NCBI GenBank assembly: GCA_003020965.1
Contig: PXRL01000026.1
Coordinates: forward strand, 1-64,000
Direction: 5' to 3'
DNA: 64,000 nucleotides
DNA from: Halobacteriales archaeon QS_4_69_225
Lineage (GTDB): Archaea; Halobacteriota; Halobacteria; Halobacteriales; Haloarculaceae
The stretch's first letter is position 1. Every line of letters starts with the position of its first letter. The notes beneath the pieces are model-generated. The model made no database searches, was not told where the DNA came from, and was given only the letters and a program-made list of their open reading frames with translations. Shown one piece after another: positions 44,114-52,680 of this stretch. The translations under genes and the position numbers were made by a program.

Positions 44114-45196
44114 TCACGCCTCCAGCAGCGTCCGGTAACGTGCGCCGGCCGCGTCGTTGGCGCCGATGGCCGCGGCGATGCGCGCCGAGAGCCACTCCCG
44201 GTCGGCGTACCGGTCGTAAACCGGCAGCCGCTCCCGGAGCGGCACCCCGGCCGTCTCGGCGATGTCTTCCAGCTCCCGGAGTCCGGGCCAGGCGTAGTCG
44301 GGGTTGATGTGGTCGTCGGTCACCGGCGAGACGCCGCCGAGGTCGTCGATGCCGCAGTCCAGCAGCTCGCGGACCGGCGCGAGGTTGGGCGGCGACTGCA
44401 CCGACACCCCGACGGGCAGGGCGGCCCGGGCCATCGCCGTCGTCCGGCGCAGCGTCTCGACGTCGGGCGACCCCCGCCGCCAGCGGTCGTTCTCGCTGAC
44501 CGGCTGGACGATGACCTCCTGGACGTGGCCGTACCGCTCGTGAAGGGAGCGAATCGCGAGCAGCGACTCCGCACGATCCGTCCAGTCCTCGCCGATACCG
44601 ACGAGGATGCCGGTCGTGAAGGGTACGCCCAACTCGCCGGCCGTCGCGATGGTCGCGAGCCGCCGGCCGGGTTCCTTCCGGCGGGCGCCGGCGTGGACGT
44701 CGACCTCGGCGGTCGTCTCCAACATTACGCCCATCGAGGCGTTGACGTCGGCGACGGTCGCCATCTGCTCGCGGGTCTGGTCGCCGGGGTTGGAGTGCGG
44801 CAGCAGCCCGCAGTCCAGCGCGATCTCGCAGGCCGACCGCAGGTACGAGTGAATCGAGTCGTGGCCCCACGCCTCCAGCGTGTCGTGAATCCGGTCGTAG
44901 CGGGCGTCGGGCTCGTCGCCGAAGGTAAAGAGTGCCTCCGTACAGCCGGCCGCGGCGCCCCGCTCGCAGATCCGGCGGATCTCCTCGGGCGCCAGCAGCT
45001 CGGCCTCGCCGGGCGGGTCGTAGTAGGTGCAGTAGCCGCAGGTGTACCGGCAGGCGGTCGTCAGCGGGACGAACACGTTGCGCGCGAAGGACAGCTCGGG
45101 AGCGGAATCGACGTCGGCGGGCGTCACCGACAGCAGCCGCTGGACGTCGGCCTCGGCGACCGAGAGCTCGACCCCGTATGCCTCCGCGCCGAACAC
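44114..45196 (-). CDS. cofG: FO synthase subunit 1 (7,8-didemethyl-8-hydroxy-5-deazariboflavin synthase)
   Basis: A radical-SAM partner of CofH that closes the deazaflavin ring. The 360-residue protein counted from GTG 45196 carries the cluster motif TACRYTCGYCTYYDP (CxxxCxxC), TEALFTFGDEPDARY, LLPHSNPGDQT and VPFTTGILVGIGED, all CofG-like. A TATA-like GATTTAACC lies about 26 bp before the GTG, which favours that start over longer frames. It follows cofC by 56 bp on the same strand. Confidence 0.92.
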   Translation of the reverse strand: MFGAEAYGVELSVAEADVQRLLSVTPADVDSAPELSFARNVFVPLTTACRYTCGYCTYYDPPGEAELLAPEEIRRICERGAAAGCTEALFTFGDEPDARYDRIHDTLEAWGHDSIHSYLRSACEIALDCGLLPHSNPGDQTREQMATVADVNASMGVMLETTAEVDVHAGARRKEPGRRLATIATAGELGVPFTTGILVGIGEDWTDRAESLLAIRSLHERYGHVQEVIVQPVSENDRWRRGSPDVETLRRTTAMARAALPVGVSVQSPPNLAPVRELLDCGIDDLGGVSPVTDDHINPDYAWPGLRELEDIAETAGVPLRERLPVYDRYADREWLSARIAAAIGANDAAGARYRTLLEA

Positions 45197-45252
45197 GACC
45201 GGATTGAGTGGTGGCGGGCGGTTAAATCGCTCGTCACCGGCGACGCCCGCAG

Positions 45253-45858
45253 TCAGTCGTCGCGGCGAACGTCGACCCGGCCGTCGGTGGCGGCGGCCTC
45301 GAAGCCGGCCTCCCGCAGCCACTCGTGGGCCCGGCCGTCGCCGTGCAACAGCAGCTCGACGAAATCGCGCGGTTCGTCGACGTCGACGGCGAGCCGGAAG
45401 GAGTCGACCGTCGCGAGGTCGGCGCCGACCTCGCGGGCTCGGTGCCGGTGGTCCCGTATCGAGACGCCGTGGTAGTCGAAGGTGAAGCAGTCGTGCCGGA
45501 TGACGGCGGCGTTGGTGCCGCCGCCCAGCCCCGGCGCGAGGACGACGTCGGCGTCGGGGGTGAAGAGCCGCTCGACGGCGGCCGGCGTCGCCAGCGCCAG
45601 GTCCGCCATCACGACTGCGGTCGGCGGCTCGAGGCGGGCGTTGACGGCCGCCGTGAGCGGGCGGTCGTCGACGACGACCGGGAAGGAAACCTCCAGCGGC
45701 GCGGTCGACAGGACGATCGGCTCGCGGCCGGTCGCGGCCACCGTCTCGCAGACGTCGCGGAGCATCGCACGGGCGAATTCGGCCCGCTCGGTCGGCCCGA
45801 GGGCGCCGTCGAGCCGCGTCTTCGGGTCGTCGGCCGCGAACGGGACGAGAACGCACAT
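45253..45858 (-). CDS. cofC: 2-phospho-L-lactate guanylyltransferase
   Basis: It activates 2-phospholactate (or a related acid) with GTP for F420 synthesis. The 201-residue nucleotidyltransferase starts LVPFAADDPKTRLDGAL, close to the family pattern VPxxxxxxxKTRL. It contains AVVMADLALATPAAVERLF and VLAPGLGGGTNAAVIR, plus a C-terminal VDVDEPRDFVELLLHG. The start is 1 bp after the previous gene's stop, so it is in an operon with cetZ and the membrane protein upstream. Confidence 0.92.
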   Translation of the reverse strand: MCVLVPFAADDPKTRLDGALGPTERAEFARAMLRDVCETVAATGREPIVLSTAPLEVSFPVVVDDRPLTAAVNARLEPPTAVVMADLALATPAAVERLFTPDADVVLAPGLGGGTNAAVIRHDCFTFDYHGVSIRDHRHRAREVGADLATVDSFRLAVDVDEPRDFVELLLHGDGRAHEWLREAGFEAAATDGRVDVRRDD

Positions 45859-45859
45859 C

Positions 45860-46612
45860 CTACCGCAGCCGGTCGGGGCTCTGCCGGCGGGAGCGGTAGA
45901 CGTAATAGCCGCCGCCGAGGAGCGCGATTCCGGCGACGGCGGCGCCGCCGTACAGCAGCGTCGTCCGGGTGCGGCGGTTTCGCTGCGCCTCGGTCGTCGC
46001 CTCGTCGGCGAGCCGGTCGGCGTTGTCGTAGTTGCCGGCCTCGAAGGCGGAGACGGCCCGATCGAGCGTCTCCCGGCTCCCCTCGTCGCCGAACTGGTCG
46101 ACGGCCCGCTCGGCCTGCTCGACGTCCTGCCGGGTCGAGTTGCTCGCCTGGGTGTAGTGGTGGGTCTCGTAGGTCCCGATGGCCTGCTGGGTGCCGCCCT
46201 CCCGCTCCAGCCGGAAGTTCGCGGCGGTGAACCGCTGCGGCGGGTCGTACCTCGGCGTCTCGAAGGCCGGCGTCGTGCCGGTGACCCGGACCTCGATCCG
46301 GCTGACGCCGGTTTCGATGTCGACCCGCCGGGAGAACGACTGCCCGTTGTAGGAGTCCTGGGCCACCTGGTTGCCGGCCTGGTCGTACTGCCGGACGGTC
46401 CAGGTGACGCGTTCCAGTTCGGTCTCGCCGACCAGCGTCCACCGCTCGAAGTCCTCGAAGAGGTTCGTCAGCTCGTAGGTCGCGTCGACCTCGGAGTCAA
46501 CCTCGGAGGCGTCGGGGGCCGTCTGCGGGCTGCTGTCGACGGCGGCGACGGGGCCCGCGAGCACCGACGCCAGCAGCACCGCGAGGAGAACTGCCGAGCC
46601 CTCACGCCTCAT
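45860..46612 (-). CDS. membrane-anchored extracellular protein, function unknown
   Basis: A 250-residue protein from ATG 46612, overlapping the cetZ stop; GTG 46618 is the alternative. It has a signal peptide (SAVLLAVLLASVLAGPVAAV), a beta-rich extracellular domain (VTWTVRQYDQAGNQVAQDSY, GVSRIEVRVTGTTPAFETP), a helical Asp/Glu/Ala segment (about 160-215) and one C-terminal transmembrane helix (LLYGGAAVAGIALLGGGYYV) with a basic tail. This is the halo-typical 'TIGR-like' surface architecture without a named family. Being coupled between cetZ and cofC, it may have a cell-envelope role connected to CetZ, but this is inference. Confidence 0.75.
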   Translation of the reverse strand: MRREGSAVLLAVLLASVLAGPVAAVDSSPQTAPDASEVDSEVDATYELTNLFEDFERWTLVGETELERVTWTVRQYDQAGNQVAQDSYNGQSFSRRVDIETGVSRIEVRVTGTTPAFETPRYDPPQRFTAANFRLEREGGTQQAIGTYETHHYTQASNSTRQDVEQAERAVDQFGDEGSRETLDRAVSAFEAGNYDNADRLADEATTEAQRNRRTRTTLLYGGAAVAGIALLGGGYYVYRSRRQSPDRLR

Positions 46613-47771
46613 CGTCACCGTACTCGATGAGGCTGTCGAGGTCGTCCTTGCTGGAGGCCCGGAGTTGTTCGACGTTCTCCTCGGCCTCGATGGCCAGCCG
46701 CTGCATCTCCCGGACCCGGGGAACGTCGGTCACCCCCGAGAGGACGACGATGGCCGCCACCCGGTCCTCGTCGGGCAGGGGGTAGTCGCCCGCCCGGACC
46801 TCCAGACAGTCCGTCGAGTCCTCGAGCCACTTCCGCGCCTTGTCGATGCCCTTCCGGTTGAGCGCCGCCGGCGGGCCGGAGACGAGCAGCAGCGCCCGCT
46901 GGGTGGAGTCGACCTCGCACTGGAGGGTGAGCTTGCCGAGCGTCGCCTTCCGGACCAGCGACGTGATGCGATTGGTGGCGTCGCCGGCGGTCGTCAGGCC
47001 GTTGTCATCGCTGCCGCCGCGGAGCCGGTCCAAAAGCCCGGTGTCCCGCGTGTCGACCTCCTCGCTGGCGTAGCCGATGGAGGTGATGCCGTAGTCGCCG
47101 AGCGTGTTGATTATCTCGGAGGCGTCGACGACGCTCTCGGCGACCTCGTCGCCGAGGGCCTCGATCTCGCCGGCGGAAAACAGCGCCCCGAACCGGGAGG
47201 CGATCTCGTCGTTGATCTCGGTGTAGCCCTCCTGGAGACTCTCGCCGCCGGTCTTGAAGGCGTCGTTGTCGAAGGCGAGCAGGTTGTCGACCGACTCGAC
47301 GAAGTTCTGAAACGACTTGGCGGCGTTGCGGTTGTAGATGCCGCCTTCGTCCCTCGTCGGGAGGATGCCGAGCCCGTAGACCGGCTCGACGTAGAGCCGC
47401 TGGAGGTGGTCGGCCAGAAGCGGTGACCCCCCGCTGCCGGTGCCGCCGCCCAGCCCCGCCATGATGAGAAACGCGTCGATCTCGCTGGTCGTCATCCGGT
47501 CGATGGCCGACTGGATCTCCTCCATGTCCTCGCGGGTACACCGCTCGCCGAGTTCGGGCTCGGTGCCGGCGCCGTGGCCCTTCACCACCGACTGGCCGAT
47601 GAGGACGCGGTTCTCCTCGGGGACGTAGTCGAGCCCGAGGAGATCCGCTTTCGCGGTGTTCACGGCGACGGCGTGGCCGACGATACCCGTCCCGCGGGTG
47701 GTGTCGTACTCCAGGAACCGGTCGAGGATCTTCCCGCCGGCCTGCCCGAAGCCTATCATTGCCAGTTTCAT
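46602..47771 (-). CDS. cetZ: CetZ-family tubulin-like GTPase
   Basis: A 389-residue tubulin/FtsZ superfamily protein of the haloarchaeal CetZ group, which controls cell shape and motility. The nucleotide fold starts MKLAMIGFGQAGGKILDRF. The GTP-binding T4 loop is AGLGGGTGSGGSP (about residues 105-117), with NRNAAKSF and the catalytic-loop region behind. The C-terminal half (LLLVSGPPAALNRKGI) fits CetZ rather than FtsZ. It heads an apparent operon cetZ - membrane protein - cofC - cofG. Confidence 0.93.
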   Translation of the reverse strand: MKLAMIGFGQAGGKILDRFLEYDTTRGTGIVGHAVAVNTAKADLLGLDYVPEENRVLIGQSVVKGHGAGTEPELGERCTREDMEEIQSAIDRMTTSEIDAFLIMAGLGGGTGSGGSPLLADHLQRLYVEPVYGLGILPTRDEGGIYNRNAAKSFQNFVESVDNLLAFDNDAFKTGGESLQEGYTEINDEIASRFGALFSAGEIEALGDEVAESVVDASEIINTLGDYGITSIGYASEEVDTRDTGLLDRLRGGSDDNGLTTAGDATNRITSLVRKATLGKLTLQCEVDSTQRALLLVSGPPAALNRKGIDKARKWLEDSTDCLEVRAGDYPLPDEDRVAAIVVLSGVTDVPRVREMQRLAIEAEENVEQLRASSKDDLDSLIEYGDDEA

Positions 47772-47882
47772 GAGAGGTCCGTACCGGAGAGTGCCGTCCA
47801 CCGGAAGGATAAGCTTTCGGCCAGCGTCGAGCGGGAAGCCGACGCCGACGGCGGTTGAGGGCCCGCCGGCGGGCGGTACGGG

Positions 47883-48887
47883 TCAGCTTCCGACCGTCTC
47901 GGGGTCGACCCCGAGGTAGTCGGCGACCGTCCGTAGCTCCGTGGAATCGACCCCGAAGGCGTCGACGTCGTTGTCGGCGGTCGTGTTGTCGAGCCGCAGC
48001 GAGCGGTACTGGTCCGACCCCATCCGCGGGACGCCCGGCAGCGCGTCCAACACGCCGACCGGGACGGCGTCCAGCGACGACAGGCCGACCTTCGCCAGCG
48101 GCATCGGAACCGAGACGACGTCGACCGGCTTGCCGTCGGCGCCGTGGGCCAGCCGCGCCACCTCCGCCAGCGTCAGTACCTCCGGCCCGCCGACCTCGTA
48201 GGTCGCGCCGGCGTGAGGGGTGTCGTCGTCGGCCGGCCGGACCGCCGGCGTCAGGTCGTCGTCCAACTGCGGCTCCGGGCCGTCGTGGGCGACGCCCGCG
48301 ACGGCGTCGGCCAGCATCGGCACGAGGTCGCCGACCCAGACCGGCTGGAACCGCGTCGTTCCGCCGCCCGGCAGCGGCGTCAGATACGGCGGCGCCAGCC
48401 GCTTGGTGTAGGGGATGAACTCGCCGCCGTCGCCGAACACCACCGACGGCCGGAAGATCGTCCACTCGGGGGCCGACTCCCGGACGATCGCCTCGGCCAG
48501 TCCCTTCGAGCGGATGTAGGCGGTGTCGCCCTCGGGGTCGGCCCCGAGGGCGCTCATCTGCAGCAACCGCGAGACGCCGTGGGTCTCGGCGGCCCGGACG
48601 ACGTTCTCGGTGCCGTCCCGGTGGACGGTGAAGTGCGCCTCGTCGTCGCCGGCCGGCCGGAACAGCGGCGACAGCGCCACCAGGTTGACCGCGGCGTCCT
48701 TGTCCTCGAAGGCCGCCTCGATCGAATCGTAGTCGGTGACGTCGCCCGCGACCCGCTCGACGCCGGCCGGGAGGTCGCCCGACTCCGGGGTCCGGGAGAG
48801 GGCGGTCACCTCGAAGCCACGCTCGTCGAGTTCCGCACACAGTACCTCGCCGATGAAGCCGGTGCCGCCGACGACGAGTACGCGCAT
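47883..48887 (-). CDS. NAD(P)-binding epimerase-type protein (NDUFA9/complex I-associated-like SDR)
   Basis: A 334-residue atypical or extended SDR. The Rossmann motif GGTGFIG is at residues 7-13, AVNLVALSP follows, and SALGADPEGDTAYIRSKGLA carries a YxxxK. RPSVVFGDGGEFIPYTKRLA and a C-terminal domain are as in NDUFA9-like proteins. Members of the group are linked to complex I, quinone or carotenoid metabolism, but the substrate is unknown here. It precedes cetZ with a 111-bp gap and may be separately transcribed. Confidence 0.88.
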   Translation of the reverse strand: MRVLVVGGTGFIGEVLCAELDERGFEVTALSRTPESGDLPAGVERVAGDVTDYDSIEAAFEDKDAAVNLVALSPLFRPAGDDEAHFTVHRDGTENVVRAAETHGVSRLLQMSALGADPEGDTAYIRSKGLAEAIVRESAPEWTIFRPSVVFGDGGEFIPYTKRLAPPYLTPLPGGGTTRFQPVWVGDLVPMLADAVAGVAHDGPEPQLDDDLTPAVRPADDDTPHAGATYEVGGPEVLTLAEVARLAHGADGKPVDVVSVPMPLAKVGLSSLDAVPVGVLDALPGVPRMGSDQYRSLRLDNTTADNDVDAFGVDSTELRTVADYLGVDPETVGS

Positions 48888-49033
48888 ATAAGCGGCCGTT
48901 CTCGCCTGCTGGACTTAAATTGTCCCGGGACGGGCTCACGGCGACCATTGTGAGGCACTAAACCCCAGCATGGGCGGACGGGCTGTCAAAACGGTGTCCG
49001 ACGGAAGCAAGACGATCGGTCCAAATCGTTATG

Positions 49034-49055
49034 ATGTTGGGGATAATACCAACAT
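49034..49055 (+). promoter_or_regulatory. palindromic operator upstream of TumE/HTH toxin-antitoxin pair
   Basis: ATGTTGG-GGATAATA-CCAACAT is a perfect 7-bp inverted repeat around an AT-rich core, ending 6 bp before the first gene's ATG. It overlaps the likely TATA/initiation zone, so a dimeric HTH antitoxin bound there would block transcription. Confidence 0.6.
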
Positions 49056-49061
49056 ACGTGG

Positions 49062-49376
49062 ATGGCCCAGGACCACAATTTCCGGTACACACATGTCGAA
49101 GCGGGCCTCGTGGAGAACGTGATGCTCCAACGGACCGCAGACACCGACAGCTATCCGTCGGGCTGGAAATACCGGCTCCACCTGGGCACCCTGGAGGACC
49201 TGACGCTGCTTCGCTACGACAACTCTCACGAGGACACAAAAGGTCACGAGCTTCACACTGCGGCGGGCGACGTTGACGCCGGCTTCACCGGAATGGAAGC
49301 GGTCCTTGCGGAGTTCTGGGCGAGCGCGGATGAGTACTGGGACGCTGTCGGTGGCGACCCGCCGCGGCCGTACTGA
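49062..49376 (+). CDS. TumE-family (DUF6516) toxin
   Basis: A 104-residue protein: FRYTHVEAGLVENVMLQRTA, YPSGWKYRLHLGTLEDLTLL, RYDNSHEDTKGHELHT and AVLAEFWASADEYW. The pattern YxxxxxHxDTxxGHELH is characteristic of the DUF6516/TumE toxin family, typically encoded next to an HTH protein. The target is not established for the haloarchaeal form. It is followed after 23 bp by its likely antitoxin and preceded by a palindromic operator. Confidence 0.85.
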   Translation: MAQDHNFRYTHVEAGLVENVMLQRTADTDSYPSGWKYRLHLGTLEDLTLLRYDNSHEDTKGHELHTAAGDVDAGFTGMEAVLAEFWASADEYWDAVGGDPPRPY

Positions 49377-49399
49377 CCACCCAAATCACGACACTACCC

Positions 49400-49822
49400 A
49401 TGACCACGACACTCCACATCACCGTCGGTAACCGGGAACAGCTTCGCGAGGACGCCCTGCAGTTCGTCCAGGCGGGCGACGCTGGCGACCTCGACGAGAG
49501 CGACCAGCAGGCGGTTCTGCAGTTCGGGTCCTACGACGACCTCGTCGACGTTCTCACGCCGTTGCGGCTGGACCTGCTCGGAGCGATCGCCGCCGACGAC
49601 CCCGAGAGCATCCGCGAGGTTGCTCGGCTCGTCGACCGCGATGTCTCGGATGTCCACTCCGACCTGAAGCGGTTGGAGGTGCTGGGCATCCTCGATTTCG
49701 AAAAGGGCGGGCCCGGCGGGGCGATGCAACCCATCGTCCCGTTCGACCGGATCGAGATGCAGATCGACTATCCGCTTGTCGACGAGACGCCCACCGACGA
49801 GTCCCCGGCTAGCGCGGACTGA
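49400..49822 (+). CDS. HTH DNA-binding antitoxin (HVO_A0114/TumA-like)
   Basis: A 140-residue protein with a C-terminal winged-helix region (LTPLRLDLLGAIAADDPESI, REVARLVDRDVSDVHSDLKR, LEVLGILDFEKGG) of the MarR/ArsR-like HVO_A0114 group. The N-terminal part is acidic and may contact the toxin. The second gene of the TA pair; it likely binds the palindrome at 49034-49055 to repress the operon. Confidence 0.85.
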   Translation: MTTTLHITVGNREQLREDALQFVQAGDAGDLDESDQQAVLQFGSYDDLVDVLTPLRLDLLGAIAADDPESIREVARLVDRDVSDVHSDLKRLEVLGILDFEKGGPGGAMQPIVPFDRIEMQIDYPLVDETPTDESPASAD

Positions 49823-49872
49823 GGTTGGCGGGCGTCAAACAAACAGGTATAGCGTGATTGTATCACAGACCA

Positions 49873-50505
49873 TCAGAACTCCCCCAGCGCGGACTGCTCG
49901 GCGGCCGCCAGCACGTCCTCGCAGGTCGCCCACGACTCGCGGGCGCAGGCGGGCAGGTCGCCGGTCGCCGCCACGTGCTCGCGGAGGAACGCGCGGGTGG
50001 TCGGATCGCTCGGGTAACCGCTGCCGACGGCGCCGTACTCCGCTTCGAGCGCCGCGACGTGGCTCTCGCGGGCGCTCTTGGCGAGGACGCTGGCGGCGGC
50101 CACCAGGTCGTCGGCCGCGTCGGCGCCGTGGCGGGCCCGGACGGTCGCGTCGGCGTCGAGCCGGCGGGCCACGCGAGCGGCGAAGCGGTCGGCGTCGACG
50201 TCGCCGGCATCGCACAGCCCCTCGTCGCCCGATTCGACGACCGCCGCCAGCGCCTCCGCCTGGGCCGCGACCGTGAGGTCGTTGGTGTTGCCCGCGTCGA
50301 TTCGCTCGGGCGGCACCTCGGCGACGCCGACGGCCACGCGGTCGTCGGCCCGGAGGCGATCGGCGAGCCGCTCCCGGCAGTCGTCGCCGAGCCGTTTCGA
50401 GTCGTCGAGGCCGGCCGGTAGCGCCGTCCGCGGCGCCCGCACCGCCGCGGCGAACATCGACCCCAGGACCGGGCCCTTGCCGGCCTCGTCGGCGCCGAAC
50501 TCCAT
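49873..50505 (-). CDS. rnhB: ribonuclease HII
   Basis: It removes ribonucleotides and RNA primers from DNA duplexes. A 210-residue archaeal RNase HII starting MEFGADEAGKGPVLGSM, where DEAGKG provides the first two acidic ligands. AGLDDSKRLGDDCRERLADR, the third Asp in HGADAADDLVAAASVLAK and the tail SGYPSDPTTRAFLREHV are family signatures. ATG 50505 is the right start: longer frames run antisense to the downstream regulator. Confidence 0.94.
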   Translation of the reverse strand: MEFGADEAGKGPVLGSMFAAAVRAPRTALPAGLDDSKRLGDDCRERLADRLRADDRVAVGVAEVPPERIDAGNTNDLTVAAQAEALAAVVESGDEGLCDAGDVDADRFAARVARRLDADATVRARHGADAADDLVAAASVLAKSARESHVAALEAEYGAVGSGYPSDPTTRAFLREHVAATGDLPACARESWATCEDVLAAAEQSALGEF

Positions 50506-50548
50506 GCCCGTCGCTACCGGACGTGGTGACAAAAGCGTGCCGCAGTGG

Positions 50549-51106
50549 TCACTGTAGCGAGGACAGCGCCGTCCGGAAGTTCTCGTCGTCGAACTGCTCG
50601 GCGAGGTCGGCGGTCTCGTCGCGGAGCTTCTCGATTTCCGCCAGCAGGTACTGGTACTGCTGGTCGTCGGCCAGCTCCTCGGCGGAGTACTCCTTTTCGA
50701 GGGCGATCTGCTTGGAGATGGCCGCGAACAGTTGCCGGACGTTCTCGTCGTACACCCGCCGGTGCAGCAGGTGGTCGACGAGTTCGAAGATGTCGTCCTC
50801 GCGGATGGGCTTCGTGACGTAGGCGTCGAACCCCATCTCGACGACGTCGACCTCGGGCTCGACGGCGGTGACCATCGCGACCTGCGGGTCCCCCTTTCGG
50901 TCCTGCAGCATCGACAGCACCGCACTGCCGTTCATCCCCGGCAGCTGGCGGTCCAACAGTACCACCTCGACGTCCTCGTCGTATTCCTCAAGCGCCTCCG
51001 GGCCGTCGTTGGCGACCCGGACCGGATACTTCTCGGAGAGCCAGCCGCTGTACAGCTCCGCGAGTTCGGGCTCGTCCTCGACGACGAGAATGACGTCTGA
51101 ATTCAT
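50549..51106 (-). CDS. HalX-domain response regulator
   Basis: A 185-residue two-component receiver (phospho-acceptor Asp52 in VVLLDRQLPGMNG, acidic pocket VVEDEP, Lys in YVTKPI) followed by a HalX coiled-coil output domain (RRVYDENVRQLFAAISKQIA, ALEKEYSAEEL). HalX domains occur in haloarchaeal and bacteriorhodopsin-linked regulators and have no DNA-binding fold, so it may work by protein contacts. No histidine kinase gene is adjacent. Confidence 0.92.
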   Translation of the reverse strand: MNSDVILVVEDEPELAELYSGWLSEKYPVRVANDGPEALEEYDEDVEVVLLDRQLPGMNGSAVLSMLQDRKGDPQVAMVTAVEPEVDVVEMGFDAYVTKPIREDDIFELVDHLLHRRVYDENVRQLFAAISKQIALEKEYSAEELADDQQYQYLLAEIEKLRDETADLAEQFDDENFRTALSSLQ

Positions 51107-51194
51107 GTTCGTTCCGGCGGTTCGACTCGCTTTTGGGTGGTAGGGGACAATAAATCCCCGGTTGAATTGACCGCCGAGCCGACGGTATTCGCCC

Positions 51195-52433
51195 TCACTC
51201 GTCGCCGGCGGTGGCGGGCGATCCGGCCCGCTCGCGGCGGTACTCCGCGGTGAGGAACGGCTCGTCGGCCCCCTCGACGTCGACGACGTCCAGCGTCGAC
51301 ACCGTCGCGCCGACGCCGAGCAGCCCCGCCAGGCTCGGCTCCGTCCGGCCGTCGTCGCCGCTCACCAGCTCCTTGATGTAGAGCCCGCCCTCGCCGTGGA
51401 CGTCGACGACGGCCGAGCGGTCGTCCTCCAAGTCGCCGTCGGCGTCGAGCACCGCCCGCTCGCGGATTTTGTCGGCGCGGCGGTGGTCGACCCGGTGGGG
51501 CGTCCGCTGGTCGATCTCGGCGCCGTCCAGCTCCGCCAGGGCCGCCTCGAACTCGCGTTCGGCGACGGGCTCGTCGAACTCGACGGTCGCCCGGTAGGTC
51601 TTCGTACCGTCGTGTTCCTTCACCCGCTCGACCATCTCGTAGCTGACGAAGGCGAGGTTCTCGACGGCGACCGTCTCGCCGTCGTTGACCTGTGCCCGCA
51701 GCTCCGCGAGGTCGGCGTCGCGGCGGCGCGGCCGTTTGATCTCCAGGACGAACGGCCGGCCGGCGCCGAGCATCAGCGCGTCGACGTCCTCGCGGCCGGC
51801 GCCGTGGAAGGTCGCGTCGGTGCCGCGGAGCGCGCTGAGAAACGGCGGTGCGACCAGCTCCTCGACGCTCTCGTCGTAGGTGTCCCACTCCGTCTGCGGG
51901 ATGCCGCGCTCGAGCTTCCGGTAGCGGCCGTACACCGCCACCGAGTTGCGCTGGACCTCCACCGCGTCGGCGTCGAGATCCAGCAGGAACTGGACGTCGG
52001 GCCGCTCGAAGTCGACCTCGGCGCCGAGGCGGGCGCCGACCCGCCGGCCGACCTCGCGGTTCAGCTCGGTCTTCAGTTCCTCGCCGGCGTCGGGGGCGAG
52101 GCCGGCCTCCTCTCGCAGCAGCCGGCCGTTCTCCGCGAGCAGCGGCGGCACGCGCGTGCCGACCTGGTAGGTGTACAGTTCGGTGTCGCCCAGCGCGTCG
52201 AGCAGCCGCTCGGCCAGCGCCTCGAACCGCCCGCAGACACCCTCGCAGACCCAGCAGTCGCCGTCGGGTTCCTCGTAGGGCTCGTCGTCGGCCAGGGCGA
52301 CGGTCGTCCGCAGCGCCCGGCCCCGTTCGGCGTTCGTCAGCCCGAAACTCCGGTCGGCGACCGGCCGGCCGAGACAGGCGTCGCACAGCGGGCCCGACGC
52401 CAGCAGCCCGCGGGCGTCGTCGATGAGACTCAT
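51195..52433 (-). CDS. pus10: tRNA pseudouridine synthase Pus10
   Basis: The archaeal enzyme making pseudouridine 54/55 in tRNA. A 412-residue protein from ATG 52433. N-terminal zinc ligands are CDACLGR and CWVCEGVCGRFE. A central THUMP-like domain follows, then the catalytic core with Asp in AGREDVDALMLGAGRPFVLE and the family ending VDVHGEGGLYIKELVSGDDG. The start is chosen at MSLIDDARGLLASGPLCDAC; upstream frames are not conserved. Confidence 0.93.
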   Translation of the reverse strand: MSLIDDARGLLASGPLCDACLGRPVADRSFGLTNAERGRALRTTVALADDEPYEEPDGDCWVCEGVCGRFEALAERLLDALGDTELYTYQVGTRVPPLLAENGRLLREEAGLAPDAGEELKTELNREVGRRVGARLGAEVDFERPDVQFLLDLDADAVEVQRNSVAVYGRYRKLERGIPQTEWDTYDESVEELVAPPFLSALRGTDATFHGAGREDVDALMLGAGRPFVLEIKRPRRRDADLAELRAQVNDGETVAVENLAFVSYEMVERVKEHDGTKTYRATVEFDEPVAEREFEAALAELDGAEIDQRTPHRVDHRRADKIRERAVLDADGDLEDDRSAVVDVHGEGGLYIKELVSGDDGRTEPSLAGLLGVGATVSTLDVVDVEGADEPFLTAEYRRERAGSPATAGDE

Positions 52434-52680
52434 CACCGGCACTCGGGGGCCCCGCAGGTAACACGCTTGCCATCGCCGCCGGCCGGTGCAGTTGCCACCC
52501 TCGCCATCGGCCGGGCGGCACACCCGCCCGCGGGGGCAGATACGCCGTCGTCGTCCTCTCCCCGGTCATTCAATTGGCCGGGGGCCGTAGCGCCTCCATG
52601 GACAGGGACACGGCGGCCGGACGCCGGGCGTCGTCGGGCGGCGCCGGCCGGCAGGGGTCGTCCGCCGGTCGGGACCCGGT

